Source: Acidobacteriota bacterium (GTDB lineage Bacteria; Acidobacteriota; Terriglobia; Acidiferrales; UBA7541). Taken from it: DNA of 64,000 nt. The stretch lies in the NCBI GenBank assembly GCA_021324935.1, contig JAJPIE010000038.1, positions 1 to 64,000 of the forward strand, given 5' to 3'. Numbering within the stretch: position 1 is the stretch's first letter; each line of letters opens with the position of its first letter. Positions 36,811 through 46,473 of this stretch are shown here, one piece after another. The position numbers were made by a program, and so were the translations under genes. The notes below the pieces were generated by a model, which had not been told where the DNA came from, searched no databases, and was given only the letters and a program-made list of their open reading frames with translations.

Positions 36811-38076
36811 CTATTGTTTAACCTGAACTTGTTGGCCATCGCGAAGGGAATCAGGTCCCTTGACGACGACCATGGTATCGGGCTGCAAACCCGCAAGAAT
36901 TTCGACATCGGCGCCGCGGCTGGAACCCAGGGAGACGGCGCGGCGTTCCAGGGTGTCATTCTTCACGACGAAGACAAATTTGGAGGAGTTGTCCTGGCGG
37001 ACGGCGCCCAGAGGAACGATGGCGACCGCGGCGGACTTTTCTTTCTGTGCGCCGGGCTTTTCTTCCTCGAGGAAAGTGACTTTCACGCCCATGTCCGGAA
37101 GAATTTTGGGTTCGGTAGCAGGGTCGATGAGTCTTTTGTGGGTGGCGTCGGTGAAGGAGATGCGAACCTTCACGGTGGCTTTTTGGCGATCGGCGGTGGG
37201 GATGACGGTGCGAACCTTGGCGGGAATTTGCCAGTCGGGATAAGCGTCAAGAACGGCGGTGACGGGCTGATCCTGCTGGACACGGGCGATGTAGGCTTCG
37301 CTGACGTCGACTTCGATTTCGTTGGAGTGGAGATCCACGATGGTGGCGATGCCGGTGCGTGTGAAGCCGCCGCCGGCGGAAACGGGCGAGACCATTTCGC
37401 CGACCTGGGCGTCTTTGGAGACCACGATGCCCGCGAAGGGAGCGCGGATGGTGCAATTGTCCACGGCTTGCTGCTGCTCGCGAATGCGAGCATCGGCGGC
37501 AAGCACCTGCTGCTTGGCCAAGGCAATTTTGGCGCGCAGGCTGTCGGCGTTCATGGTGGCGGAGTCGAGGGCTTGCTGGGTGGAAACGCCGTCTTTGACG
37601 AGTTGCTGCGTGCGGTGGAGTTCAATTTCGGCGTTTTTCAACTGGACTTCGTAGTCGGCGATGGCGGCTTGGGAAGAGTCGCGATCGGCCTTGGCGGAAT
37701 CGAGAGCGCGGCGGGCATCGGAGTCGTCGAGGGTGGCAAGGAGCTGGCCTTCGGAGACGCGGGTGCCTTCGTCGAAAAGGACGCTGGTGACGCGGCCGGT
37801 GATTTTGGCGGCGATGGTGGCGCGACGGCGAGGAGTGATGTAGCCGCTGGCGTTGAGGATGCCAGCTGGGCCGGTGGCGGGCTTCTGAGCCGCAACGACT
37901 TCCACCTCGGGCCGGCGCTCGCGAAGGGCGAAAGCGGCAACAGCGACCAGAGTGAGCGCAATCGCACCGAGGAGGAACCAGAGCCAGCGGAAGCTGGAGC
38001 GGGTAGCGTTGCGCTTGTGATCGCTGATGCGCAGCGAGGACAAGTCCGGCTTTGCGGTTTGTGGTGGTGTCGCCAT
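36811..38076 (-). CDS. MacA-like periplasmic adaptor (HlyD family)
   Basis: A membrane-fusion/adaptor protein of 421 residues. Residues about 28-50 (FRWLWFLLGAIALTLVAVAAFAL) form a single N-terminal membrane anchor. The lipoyl-like half motifs are GYITPRRRATIAAKITGRV and CTIRAPFAGIVV, separated by a helical hairpin (about 110-200) that would contact an outer-membrane channel. Beta-barrel and membrane-proximal domains follow (about 230-415). The start has AGGAG about 9 bases upstream. As first gene of the operon, it makes a complete MacA-ATPase-permease-permease exporter with the three following genes. No TolC-type channel gene is in the window. Confidence 0.9.
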   Translation of the reverse strand: MATPPQTAKPDLSSLRISDHKRNATRSSFRWLWFLLGAIALTLVAVAAFALRERRPEVEVVAAQKPATGPAGILNASGYITPRRRATIAAKITGRVTSVLFDEGTRVSEGQLLATLDDSDARRALDSAKADRDSSQAAIADYEVQLKNAEIELHRTQQLVKDGVSTQQALDSATMNADSLRAKIALAKQQVLAADARIREQQQAVDNCTIRAPFAGIVVSKDAQVGEMVSPVSAGGGFTRTGIATIVDLHSNEIEVDVSEAYIARVQQDQPVTAVLDAYPDWQIPAKVRTVIPTADRQKATVKVRISFTDATHKRLIDPATEPKILPDMGVKVTFLEEEKPGAQKEKSAAVAIVPLGAVRQDNSSKFVFVVKNDTLERRAVSLGSSRGADVEILAGLQPDTMVVVKGPDSLRDGQQVQVKQ

Positions 38077-38221
38077 GCGGCGGCATCTCCTTGATTTTAG
38101 AAGGCTCTAAATTCGGATACGCACCCGGGAACCTAAGAGTTTCGATGAGAGAGGAGCGGAATCGTTACCTATTTTAACGGGAGTGAGGGCGTTTGGGGAG
38201 AGAAAAGGAAACGGGAAACGG

Positions 38222-38857
38222 TCAGGCGCGGAAGCCGTGGTAGAAGAACTGGCCGAGGCCGATGGTAAAGAGGAAGTCACCGAAAATGGCGTGATCGAGG
38301 CAGGCGAGGAGGAGGGAGCCGGAGGCTTGGTAGGTGCAGGAGAAAAGCAATCCGCCGATGACGCAAAGGGCGACGGCGAGCCAGTTGCGGAAGATGATGT
38401 GGACGAAGCCGAAGGCGAGGGAGCTGGCGAAGAGCATGCCCGAGCCGGAGCCGAAAAGAGGCTGGTAGCGATGGAAAAAGAAGGCGCGAAAGAAGAGCTC
38501 CTGCGGATAGACGGAGATCAGAGGGTAGAGAAAGAAAATCGCGAGCCAAAGGTAAGGCGAGCGTTTGATGAGAGAGAAAAGCAGCTCAGGAGCGAAAAAA
38601 CGGACGGCGAGCGAGAGAAATACGAGGCAAATGACGTCGCGCATGAGAATGGCAGCAAGAAACGGGCGGTAGTTGCCCCAGGAGAGGAGTTGGCGGAGGG
38701 GAAAAGTGACGTCGGAGCGGAGAAGGAGGAAAGCGACGAGCGCGGCCGCCAGGAGAAAAGGGATCGGAAGATTGGGGAGGCGGCGGTAATAGATCAGAAG
38801 CGGCAGACCGCAAAAGACGGCGAGAAATTCGAAAGCGAGAAAGGCGACACGAGGCAT
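38222..38857 (-). CDS. CPBP-family intramembrane protease-like protein
   Basis: A 211-residue, six-to-seven-helix membrane protein of the CPBP (Abi, Rce1-like) family. Motif 1, usually EExxxR, reads QELFFR here (about 126-131), so the first Glu is Gln while the second Glu and Arg are kept. Motif 2 is FGFVH and motif 3 is probably the LDHAIFGD segment. The change in motif 1 may reduce activity, though some family members tolerate it. The gene begins 20 bases after the histidine-bearing kinase gene ends and is the third gene of that operon. There is no strong ribosome site, which fits translation linked to the upstream gene. The relation to the kinases is unknown. Confidence 0.8.
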   Translation of the reverse strand: MPRVAFLAFEFLAVFCGLPLLIYYRRLPNLPIPFLLAAALVAFLLLRSDVTFPLRQLLSWGNYRPFLAAILMRDVICLVFLSLAVRFFAPELLFSLIKRSPYLWLAIFFLYPLISVYPQELFFRAFFFHRYQPLFGSGSGMLFASSLAFGFVHIIFRNWLAVALCVIGGLLFSCTYQASGSLLLACLDHAIFGDFLFTIGLGQFFYHGFRA

Positions 38858-38877
38858 AGAGAGACCGGCGCGCGGGG

Positions 38878-40185
38878 TCAGGAGTCCGCGGGCTTGCCGG
38901 TAAGGGTAGGATGCGGCGCATCCGGATTGCGTAGCGTATTGCGGAGGCTGTTGACGGCGGACTGGGCGCGGTGGACCTGTTTTTGGATGATGAGTGCGCT
39001 TTCGCGGTCGGAGGGGGAGAGCGAGGGCAGGTCGGCGAGAAGCTCCGAATAGCCAAGAATGGCGGTAAGGGGATTGCTGATTTCGTGCGCGGCACCGGCG
39101 GCCAGACGGCCCAAAGCGGTGAGCTTTTCGGCGTGGGTCACCTGGGCTTGCACAGATCGCAGATTTTCAAGGGAAGCCTGGGAGAGCCGCACCAGATGGG
39201 AGAGCTCGCGGGCAAGAAGCGTGAGCTTCCGGAAGACGAGCGCACTGAGCAACAGCATGGCGCCAAAGACGAGGCGAAGGCGGAAGCGCGCGACGTCCGC
39301 GGGAACGTTCTTTTCGATGGTACCGAGAATCGCGATGATGGGGAGGGAAAGGATGGCGAGCATGGCGATGCGAGCGGTCCAGAGGCTCTGATTGAGTTCG
39401 CGGTTGGGAGTTTTGTCCTCGAAGGGCTCCAGAGAGGGGCCGAGGGAGGCGATGATGGTGAACAGCACGAGAGAAAGAAGAAAGGGAGTGTCGAAGAAGC
39501 TGCTGGCGTAATAGAGGCCTTTGTCGATGGCGACGCTGAGGAGCAGATTGCCAACGGCAATGAGCACGAAGATGAGAATGCAGGCACCATAGAAAGCTCG
39601 CCAGAACGCGCTGCTACGCTTCCAGACAACCGCCAGAACCATGATGATCACAAGGTGCTGGATGAGAGCGAGCAGGTAATAGGCGGGATTGTATTTGGAG
39701 AAGTCCTGAATGACGGACTGCCAAGGAAGCGCGAAATAGCCGTAGAGGGCCAGCCACCAGAACATGAGCAGGGCAAAATCGACATTGCGGAGACGGATGT
39801 CGCGGCCGGCGGACGCGGAATGGGGCCGCAGGGCAAAAGCGGAGAGAAAGAAGACGTGCGCAAGGAGAAAGAAGACGTCGCCGAGGACCGGGGAAGGATT
39901 GGAATGGCGGCGCAGAGAGTCGTAGTAAAACCAATAGCATTCGGAGAGAAACATCTGGAAAAAGCCAGCGGCCATCAGCTTCCAGAACAAAGGAAGCAAA
40001 CCACGATGGATGCGGAAGTTCTCCCGGACGGCGAGGATCGCGAGGATCAGAAGGACGCAAGGAAGCGCATCGCCAAAAAGGGTCAGGCCGAAGGAAGGCT
40101 TAAACGTGGCGCCGACAACGAGATGAAGCACGAAGACCGCAGAAGCGATGGCCATCAGGCGCTTCTGGCGGGGCTGAAGGCTCAT
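38878..40185 (-). CDS. Membrane histidine kinase lacking ATPase domain
   Basis: A 435-residue membrane protein. About ten hydrophobic helices (12-320) are followed by a short coil and a dimerisation/phosphoacceptor domain: HAEKLTALGRLAAGAAHEISNPL with acceptor H367 and ILGYSELLADL. The protein ends about 68 residues after the His, with no N, G1 or G2 box, and the next gene begins 20 bases further on, so no ATPase domain exists in any frame. Its start overlaps the upstream kinase gene by 4 bases (ATGA). The membrane part is clearly paralogous to that kinase (compare GLYYASSFFDTPFL with GRYYTGSFYDIPLV). I infer that it is phosphorylated by the partner's ATPase domain. Confidence 0.85.
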   Translation of the reverse strand: MSLQPRQKRLMAIASAVFVLHLVVGATFKPSFGLTLFGDALPCVLLILAILAVRENFRIHRGLLPLFWKLMAAGFFQMFLSECYWFYYDSLRRHSNPSPVLGDVFFLLAHVFFLSAFALRPHSASAGRDIRLRNVDFALLMFWWLALYGYFALPWQSVIQDFSKYNPAYYLLALIQHLVIIMVLAVVWKRSSAFWRAFYGACILIFVLIAVGNLLLSVAIDKGLYYASSFFDTPFLLSLVLFTIIASLGPSLEPFEDKTPNRELNQSLWTARIAMLAILSLPIIAILGTIEKNVPADVARFRLRLVFGAMLLLSALVFRKLTLLARELSHLVRLSQASLENLRSVQAQVTHAEKLTALGRLAAGAAHEISNPLTAILGYSELLADLPSLSPSDRESALIIQKQVHRAQSAVNSLRNTLRNPDAPHPTLTGKPADS

Positions 40186-42020
40186 CGGGCATTCTCCGCA
40201 GCCAGCAGCAAGGACTCACGGGCAGAGGAGTCGGCGGAAACGGCGGCCGGAAGGAAGATAGTGAAGTAGGCGCCGCCTTCGATGCGGTTGCCGCAGGAGA
40301 TATCGCCACTGTGCTGGCGAATAATGCCGTAGCACGTGCTGAGTCCCATGCCAGTTCCCTTCCCTACAGGCTTGGTGGTGAAGAATGGCTCGAAGACGCG
40401 TTCGGGCTGGGAGATGCCGGGGCCGCTGTCCGAGAATTGCACGCAGACCTGAGGATGGCAGGGGCGGATGGAAATCTGAAGATCGCCGCCACCGACTTCC
40501 TGCAAGGCGTCGATGGCGTTGGCAATGATCTGAAGAAAGACATGGAGTAATTGGCTGGAATCCGCAAGGACAGGCGGGCAGGAAGGATCTTCTTGAAGTT
40601 CGAAGTTGAGATTGGGGAGTTTGCCGATGCGGCTGAGATGAAGGGCGGTTTCGAGCAGAGGCTTCAGCTCGACTGGAGCGAGTTGCAGGGGAGTTTCCTG
40701 GGCGAAGCGCTGCATGTTTTCAGCGAGTGAGTCCGTGCGCTGGGCATACTGGCCGATTTTGGAGGCCAGAGAGCCGGTGCGGGAGTCGGCGGGGGAGCGA
40801 GAGGTGATAAGAGCGGATTGCTCGCGGATGCGAGTCATGGCGTCGCTAATGTGGTTGGCGACGTTGGCAACGAGTTCGCCGAGCGTGGCGAGCTTTTCGC
40901 TTTGCACCAGGTGATGCTTGAAGCGGTCGATGCTGGAATAGGTGTGCGAGAGGTGGCGCAGCGAGCCGAAAAGGCTGACGCTGAGGAGATCCTGCTTGAT
41001 GGAAAGGAGCAGGGTGAGAAGGAAGATGGTGCCGAGTGTGAGGTCGAGCCGGAAAGTAAAGAGGCGGTCAGCGTTGGATTGCGTGGTAAGGAGCCACAGG
41101 CCAATGGCAGGCGTGGAAATGGTGACCAACATGGCCAGGTGGGAAGGGAGAAAGTGGAGCTGGCGGCCAGGGAGGGCTTCGGTTGAGCTGGAGGCGGAGT
41201 CTGCTTCGCCTGAGGGAAGCAGAGCCCGCCCCGACAAGCAAAGCCAGACGAAGCCAGCCATGCCGGAAACAAGCGGAATGTCGTAGAAAGATCCAGTGTA
41301 GTAGCGGCCCAGATCGATGACGACATCGTTGAGGCTGGAAGCAATTCCATAGGAAAGAGCGGACAAAAACAGGATTCCGAAAATGGGGCGCCAGCGGCCG
41401 GACGACTTGAAGAAGGTCAAGCCGGAGACGAAGACAAACAGAAAATCGCCCACAGAATCCGCGACATTGAATCGAGAGTTATAAAGATTGAGCGGGCCGG
41501 GAACGAGGCGATAGCTATAGACAAAAAAAGCAAAGAGATAGAGGGAATAGAGAATGAGGATAAAAAGATCGAGGAGGCCAAAAGCACGAAAACGGGAGTC
41601 CTGGGTCTTGTGCGGCTCCACAAGGGGCGCGGCCGTGAGGGGGACAAGCTTGGCAATGAGTAGAAAATCGGCGAGAGGGGAATCGGGAACCTGCATGTGG
41701 AACGCGAGTTCGTAGATGGACCAAACGACCTGGCTGGCAAACCAGATTGAAGCCCCCGAAAAGATCATCATCCAGAAGCCCCGGACGTGGGCGTGGGAGC
41801 GAAGCATGTTCTGGAAGGAGAGAATCGCGAAGGCGGCCAACAACGCGGTCTGCAGGGTATCGCCAATCCAGGCGAGGGAGTAGCTTTTCGGCAGGGCGAC
41901 AGCACAGCAAAGGGTGAAGACCGCGACCGCCAGGGTGAGAAACAAACCCAGCCGAGAAAACGCGGCAGGTGGCTCTCCGACCGGGGCAGAGTTCGCTGGT
42001 TTTGTACCGTTGCTCATCAT
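40182..42020 (-). CDS. Membrane histidine kinase lacking acceptor His
   Basis: A membrane kinase of about 612 residues. About ten hydrophobic helices (24-345) precede a dimerisation helix, SEKLATLGELVANVANHISD. The acceptor position of the usual VAHEINNPL box is Asn (N389), although a His follows at once in the Glu position. The ATPase domain looks intact: FLQIIANAIDALQEV (N box), SDSGPGIS (G1), VFEPFFTTKPVGKGTGMGL (F and G2 boxes). It can thus probably bind ATP but not autophosphorylate normally. The start is uncertain; paired ATGs at 42020 and 42017 or a GTG at 42041 lack clear ribosome sites. It is the first gene of an operon with a paralogue that keeps the His and lacks the ATPase. Confidence 0.85.
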   Translation of the reverse strand: MMSNGTKPANSAPVGEPPAAFSRLGLFLTLAVAVFTLCCAVALPKSYSLAWIGDTLQTALLAAFAILSFQNMLRSHAHVRGFWMMIFSGASIWFASQVVWSIYELAFHMQVPDSPLADFLLIAKLVPLTAAPLVEPHKTQDSRFRAFGLLDLFILILYSLYLFAFFVYSYRLVPGPLNLYNSRFNVADSVGDFLFVFVSGLTFFKSSGRWRPIFGILFLSALSYGIASSLNDVVIDLGRYYTGSFYDIPLVSGMAGFVWLCLSGRALLPSGEADSASSSTEALPGRQLHFLPSHLAMLVTISTPAIGLWLLTTQSNADRLFTFRLDLTLGTIFLLTLLLSIKQDLLSVSLFGSLRHLSHTYSSIDRFKHHLVQSEKLATLGELVANVANHISDAMTRIREQSALITSRSPADSRTGSLASKIGQYAQRTDSLAENMQRFAQETPLQLAPVELKPLLETALHLSRIGKLPNLNFELQEDPSCPPVLADSSQLLHVFLQIIANAIDALQEVGGGDLQISIRPCHPQVCVQFSDSGPGISQPERVFEPFFTTKPVGKGTGMGLSTCYGIIRQHSGDISCGNRIEGGAYFTIFLPAAVSADSSARESLLLAAENAR

Positions 42021-42041
42021 CAGTGGACCGAGAAAGAGCAC

Positions 42042-42428
42042 ACCTATTCACCGGGGCGTGGCGAGGAGAAACACGACCCTCGACGAGGCAGCCGGATCGG
42101 AGGATAAAGTCCGGCTTTGACCATTTTTGGGCAGATCGAGGAAAAAGCGCAGGGAAACTTGCACCGGTGTGCAGCGAAGGTTACGCGGGTGAAAGAGAAC
42201 AGAAAGAGGATCGCCGAGGGGCTTCTAGCTGTTCGATAAGCGGCCGTTCACAGTGAATTCATCAAACTTTAAACTATAAAATTTTTGAAACAGATATTGA
42301 ATGCAGTACATCGAAATGACGGCCTAAATCCGCAGAGCGGAGAGGATTTTGTCTTGACACGTGGCTGAGGAAGAAATATGACTTAGGGGCCGCGCTTATG
42401 CTCCAGTGGTCCTACTCAGGGGGTCCCC
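42042..42428. other. Divergent region upstream of fdn operon
   Basis: Non-coding spacer between the divergent kinase operon and the formate dehydrogenase operon. A hairpin GCCGGA...TCCGGC lies at about 42093-42117. An AT-rich block is at about 42255-42300. The fdn promoter is at the right end. No known riboswitch fold was recognised. Confidence 0.55.
42354..42382 (+). promoter_or_regulatory. Sigma70-type promoter of fdn operon
   Basis: TTGACA (42354-42359), a 17-base spacer and TATGAC (42377-42382). Transcription would start near 42389, about 40 bases before fdnG. The AT-rich stretch 60-100 bases upstream could hold activator sites. Confidence 0.7.
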
Positions 42429-45400
42429 ATGGACGCTTCACGCCGAGATTTTCTTAAAGTCGCAACAGTAGGTGGAACAGCCGCCGCGTTGTTTGGCTTC
42501 GACTTGAAGCCGGCTTACGCGGAGCTTCGCCGATTGAAGATCGCGCGAGCCAGCGAGACGCGCTCGACGTGTCCTTATTGTTCGGTAAGTTGCGGAGTGA
42601 TCATCTACACGTTGGGGGACGGGGCGAAAAACGTCACGAAGCAGGTGGTCCACGTGGAAGGCGACCCGGATCATCCCATCAATCGCGGGACGCTGTGCCC
42701 CAAGGGCGCTTCGCTGCAACAAGACATCCTGAATGAGCGGCGGCTGCTGAAGCCGCAGGTGAGGCGGCCGGGGGGAACGGACTGGGAAGACATCAGTTGG
42801 GAGCAGGCCATCGGGGAAATCGCGCAAAAGGTGAAGAAGACGCGCGACGATACGTTTATTGAGACCGACGCGGCCGGGAATAAGGTGAACCGCTGCGAAT
42901 CGATCGCGTTCACGGGGGGCTGCACGGACACCAACGAGTTCAATTACCTGGTGGTGAAAGCAATGCGGGCGCTGGGGGTGGTGCATATAGAAAACCAGGC
43001 CAGAGTTTGACACGGCCCGACGGTCTCAAGTTTGGGACCAACGTTTGGACGGGGCGCGATGACGAACGGCTGGGTGGATATCAAGAATGCCGACATGATC
43101 CTGGTGATGGGGGGCAACCCGGCGGAGAATCACCCGTGCGGGTTCAAGTGGGTGATCGAGGCGAAACGCAACCGGAACGCAAAGTTGATCGTGGTGGATC
43201 CGCGGTTCACGCGGACGGCATCGGTTTCCGACTTTTTCGCGCAGATACGGGTGGGGACGGATATTGCGTTTCTGGGGGGATTGATCCGCTACCTGATCGA
43301 GAACCAGAGATACAACAAAGAATACCTGGTCAACTTCACGAACGCGGGATTCATCGTCGACAAGGAATTCAAGCTGCCGGAAGACGAAGGCGTGTTTTCG
43401 GGCTTCGACGAGAAGAGCCTCAGCTACAACCGCGCGACGTGGAATTACGAAGGAAGCGGGGGCAAACCGGCTGCGGCAAAGCCCGGCCAGCCGGCTGGCT
43501 TGCCGGGGCTGCCCGAGCGAGTGGATTTCGACCCGACGCTGCAGAATCCGCGGTGCGTATTCCAGCTCTTGAAGGCCCATTATTCGCGGTACACACCGGA
43601 GATGGTGGAACGGGTCACGGGCATTCCCAGGGAAAAATACTTGCAAGCGTGCGACCTGTTCACATCCATCCGCAAGGACGGAGATACCAAGAAGGTAGCC
43701 ACGGTTATCTATGCGCTGGGGTGGACTCAGCACAGCTTCGGGACGCAGAACATCCGCACCGCGGCGATGATTCAATTGCTGATGGGCAACGTGGGGCGGG
43801 CAGGAGGCGGAGTGAACGCGCTGCGCGGGCACTCGAATATTCAAGGCGCGACCGACATGGCGGGAATTTTCGACAACCTGCCGGGATACCTGAAGGTTCC
43901 CATCCCGGCGGACGGCTCGTTCGAGGGGTGGATGAAGCGGATTACGCCGACGCCATCCAAGCCGGGCGATTGGGCGTCGTTCAATTACTGGTCGAACACG
44001 CCGAAGTTCGCGGTGAGCCTGATGAAGGCGTTTTACGGAGACGCGGCGACCAAACAGAACGAGTGGGCCTACGACTACCTGCCGAAGGTGGACCGCAACT
44101 ATTCCTGGGTGAACATCTGGGACAACATGTACAACGGCGTGGTGAAAGGTTTATTTGCTTTCGGGATGAACGGGGTGATGATCGGGCCCGATTCGAACAA
44201 GAACATCGACGCGCTGAAGAAAGCGGACTGGGTGGTGGTGGGAGAGATTTATCCGGACGAGACCAGCGAATTCTGGAGATCTCCGGGAATCACGCAGGAG
44301 GAGATGAAGAAAATCCAGACCACGGTGTACCGGCTGCCCTGCGCGGGATTCGCGGAAAAAGACGGGTCGTTCACCAATTCCGCCCGATGGCTGCAATGGA
44401 AGAATGCGGCGTTGCCGATTCCGCCCGGCTGCCGGAGCGACCAAGGGATCGTGGCGCAAATATTCCTGAAGACGCGCGAGCTCTATCAGAAGGAAGGCGG
44501 GAAGTTCCCGGACCCGATCCTGAAACTGACCTGGGCGTATACGAATCCCTCGGATCCGTCACTGGCTGAAGTGCTGAAGGAAATCAATGGGAAGACATTC
44601 GCGGACGCCGAAGATCCGGCAACGAAGCAGCAGATAAAAGCGGGGCAGCAGGTGCCGTCGTTTGCCTGGCTGAAAGACGATGGGACGACCAGCAGCGGCA
44701 ACTGGATTTACTGCGGGGCGTACACGGAAGCGGGCAATCTGACGATGAGGCGTGACCCGGCCGATCCCTCCGGGCTAGGCGTGCATCCGAACTGGGCGTG
44801 GTCCTGGCCGGTAAACCGCCGGGTGCTGTATAACCGGGCGTCGTGCAACGTGGACGGAAAACCGTGGGATGCGACGCGCAAGCAGGTGTGGTGGAACGAA
44901 GGGACGCAGAAGTGGGCAGGCGTGGATGTGCCGGACTTTAAGGCGGACTCGCACCCGAAGGATCACATGGGGCCGTTCATTATGAATCCGGAAGGCGTGG
45001 GCCGCATTTTCGGGCCGCTGGGCGCGTTCGCGGACGGCCCATTTCCGACGTTCTACGAGCCGGTGGAAAGCCCGGTGGAAAACAACCTGCTGCATCCGAA
45101 GCAGAGGCACAGCCCGGTGGTGCGGCGGTACAAGACGCCGGACGACAAGTATGGTTCGGTGAAGGACGGATACACGGTGATTTGCACGACGTATCGCCTG
45201 ACCGAGCATTATCACTATTGGACAAAGAACAATCCGATGAACGTGCAACTGGTGCCGGAACCTTTCGTGGAGATTTCCGAAGAGATGGCCGCGGAAATGG
45301 GATTGCAGGGCGGGGAGCGGATCAAGGTCTCGAGCGCGCGCGGGGCGTACATTGCCAAGGCGATGGTGACCAAGCGCATCAAAGCCATGACGATTGACGG

Positions 45401-45572
45401 CAAGAAAACCTACCAGATCGGCATTCCGATTCACTGGGGCTATCGCGGGATCGCGGAAGACGAGGGGAAGACGGCGAAGACGCCGGTGAACCTGCTGAGC
45501 CCGACAGTGGTCGATCCAAACGCCTACACACCAGAGTTCAAGGGATTCCTGGTGAAGGTCGAGAAAGCGTAG
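42429..45572 (+). CDS. fdnG: Formate dehydrogenase-N alpha, selenoprotein
   Basis: The catalytic subunit (1047 residues counting Sec) oxidises formate to CO2 at a bis-MGD cofactor with Mo or W. A twin-arginine signal (ASRRDFLK, then a hydrophobic stretch) exports it folded. The first Fe4S4 site is C48, C51, C55 and C90 (CPYCSVSC, LCPKG). The codon at 43008-43010 is TGA in the context ARV-TGA-HGPTV; E. coli FdnG has NQARV-Sec-HGPTV, so it encodes Sec194, the metal ligand. The frame continues uninterrupted (GPTFGRGAMTNGWVDIKNAD, VMGGNPAENHPCGF) to 45572. A plain reading yields two pieces (193 and about 846 residues). AGGGGG lies 5 bases before the ATG. It is the first gene of the fdnG-fdnH-fdnI-fdhE operon. 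The selA, selB, selC and selD genes must lie elsewhere. Confidence 0.95.
43008..43039 (+). promoter_or_regulatory. Sec UGA codon and SECIS hairpin
   Basis: After TGA (43008-43010) and an 11-base spacer, GGTCTC (43022-43027) pairs with GGGACC (43034-43039) around the loop AAGTTT. The loop carries the GU used by SelB. Spacing and shape match the E. coli fdhF/fdnG element. Confidence 0.88.
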
Positions 45573-45582
45573 GAAGGCCGCC

Positions 45583-46473
45583 ATGAGCCAAGCGACACTA
45601 CGCATACAGAAGATTTCGGCGCACTCGGGAACGGTGCCGGGCGAGGACACGCAGCGGCAATATCAGGTGTGCAAGCTGGTGGACACGACGACGTGCATCG
45701 GCTGCAAGGCCTGCGAAGTGGCGTGCGTGGAATGGAATGACATGCCGTTTTCGCCGACGGCATTCGGCAATACGTACCAGACGATGCCGGAAACGCGGTG
45801 GAACTACTGGAACCTGATCCTGTTCAACGAGCACGAGCGGGAAGACGGCACGCTGCAATGGCTGATGCGCAAGCATCAGTGCATGCACTGCGCGGAGCCG
45901 GGATGCCTGGAAGCGTGCCCGGCCGACGGCGCGATTGTGCAATACACCAACGGCATCGTGGACTTCCAGCAAGCGAACTGCATCGGCTGCGGCTACTGCA
46001 TCACCGGCTGCCCATTCAATATTCCAAAGTTCAACAACGTGACGAAGCGGATGTACAAGTGCTCGCTGTGCGCGGATCGCGTTAGCGAAGGGCTGGAGCC
46101 GGCGTGCATCAAATCCTGCCCGACGGGCTGCCTGCACTTTGGGAGCAAGGACGACATGACGGAATTGGCGGGTATTCGCGCGAAGCAGTTGCGGGATCAC
46201 TACGGCTACGACAAGGCCGGGGTTTATGATCCCCCGGGCGTCGGAGGCACGGGGGTGATTTACGTGCTGCACGACGCGACGCAGCCGGAACTTTACGGAG
46301 GGTTGCCGAGCAATCCGTCAATTCCGCTGGCGGTGAAATTCTGGAAGCACCCACTCAAGTGGCTGGGGAACATTGCCATGGTCGGCGGGTTGATTGGGCT
46401 GTTCGTGCACTACCTGAAGTTTGGACCCAAGGCGCGTGAAGAGGCCGATCTGGCTCCGAAGGGGGGCGCATGA
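45583..46473 (+). CDS. fdnH: Formate dehydrogenase-N iron-sulphur subunit
   Basis: The electron-transfer subunit (296 residues), carrying electrons from the catalytic subunit to the cytochrome. Four cysteine clusters are visible: CIGCKACEVAC, CMHCAEPGCLEACP, CIGCGYCITGCP and CSLCADRVSEGLEPACIKSCP (the last is split by a loop). These give four Fe4S4 centres. A C-terminal membrane helix (WLGNIAMVGGLIGLFVHYL, about 262-280) anchors it, as in FdnH. AGGAAGG precedes the ATG. It starts 10 bases after fdnG and overlaps fdnI by 4 bases. Confidence 0.95.
   Translation: MSQATLRIQKISAHSGTVPGEDTQRQYQVCKLVDTTTCIGCKACEVACVEWNDMPFSPTAFGNTYQTMPETRWNYWNLILFNEHEREDGTLQWLMRKHQCMHCAEPGCLEACPADGAIVQYTNGIVDFQQANCIGCGYCITGCPFNIPKFNNVTKRMYKCSLCADRVSEGLEPACIKSCPTGCLHFGSKDDMTELAGIRAKQLRDHYGYDKAGVYDPPGVGGTGVIYVLHDATQPELYGGLPSNPSIPLAVKFWKHPLKWLGNIAMVGGLIGLFVHYLKFGPKAREEADLAPKGGA

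Noticed and set aside
42042..42350. Riboswitch or molybdenum-cofactor RNA upstream of fdnG
   Set aside because: Only one short hairpin was seen, upstream of the predicted promoter and so not transcribed with fdnG. No known motif matched.
42429..45572. fdnG as a pseudogene split by a stop codon
   Set aside because: The stop is TGA at the exact Sec position, the frame is unchanged after it, and a SECIS hairpin follows.
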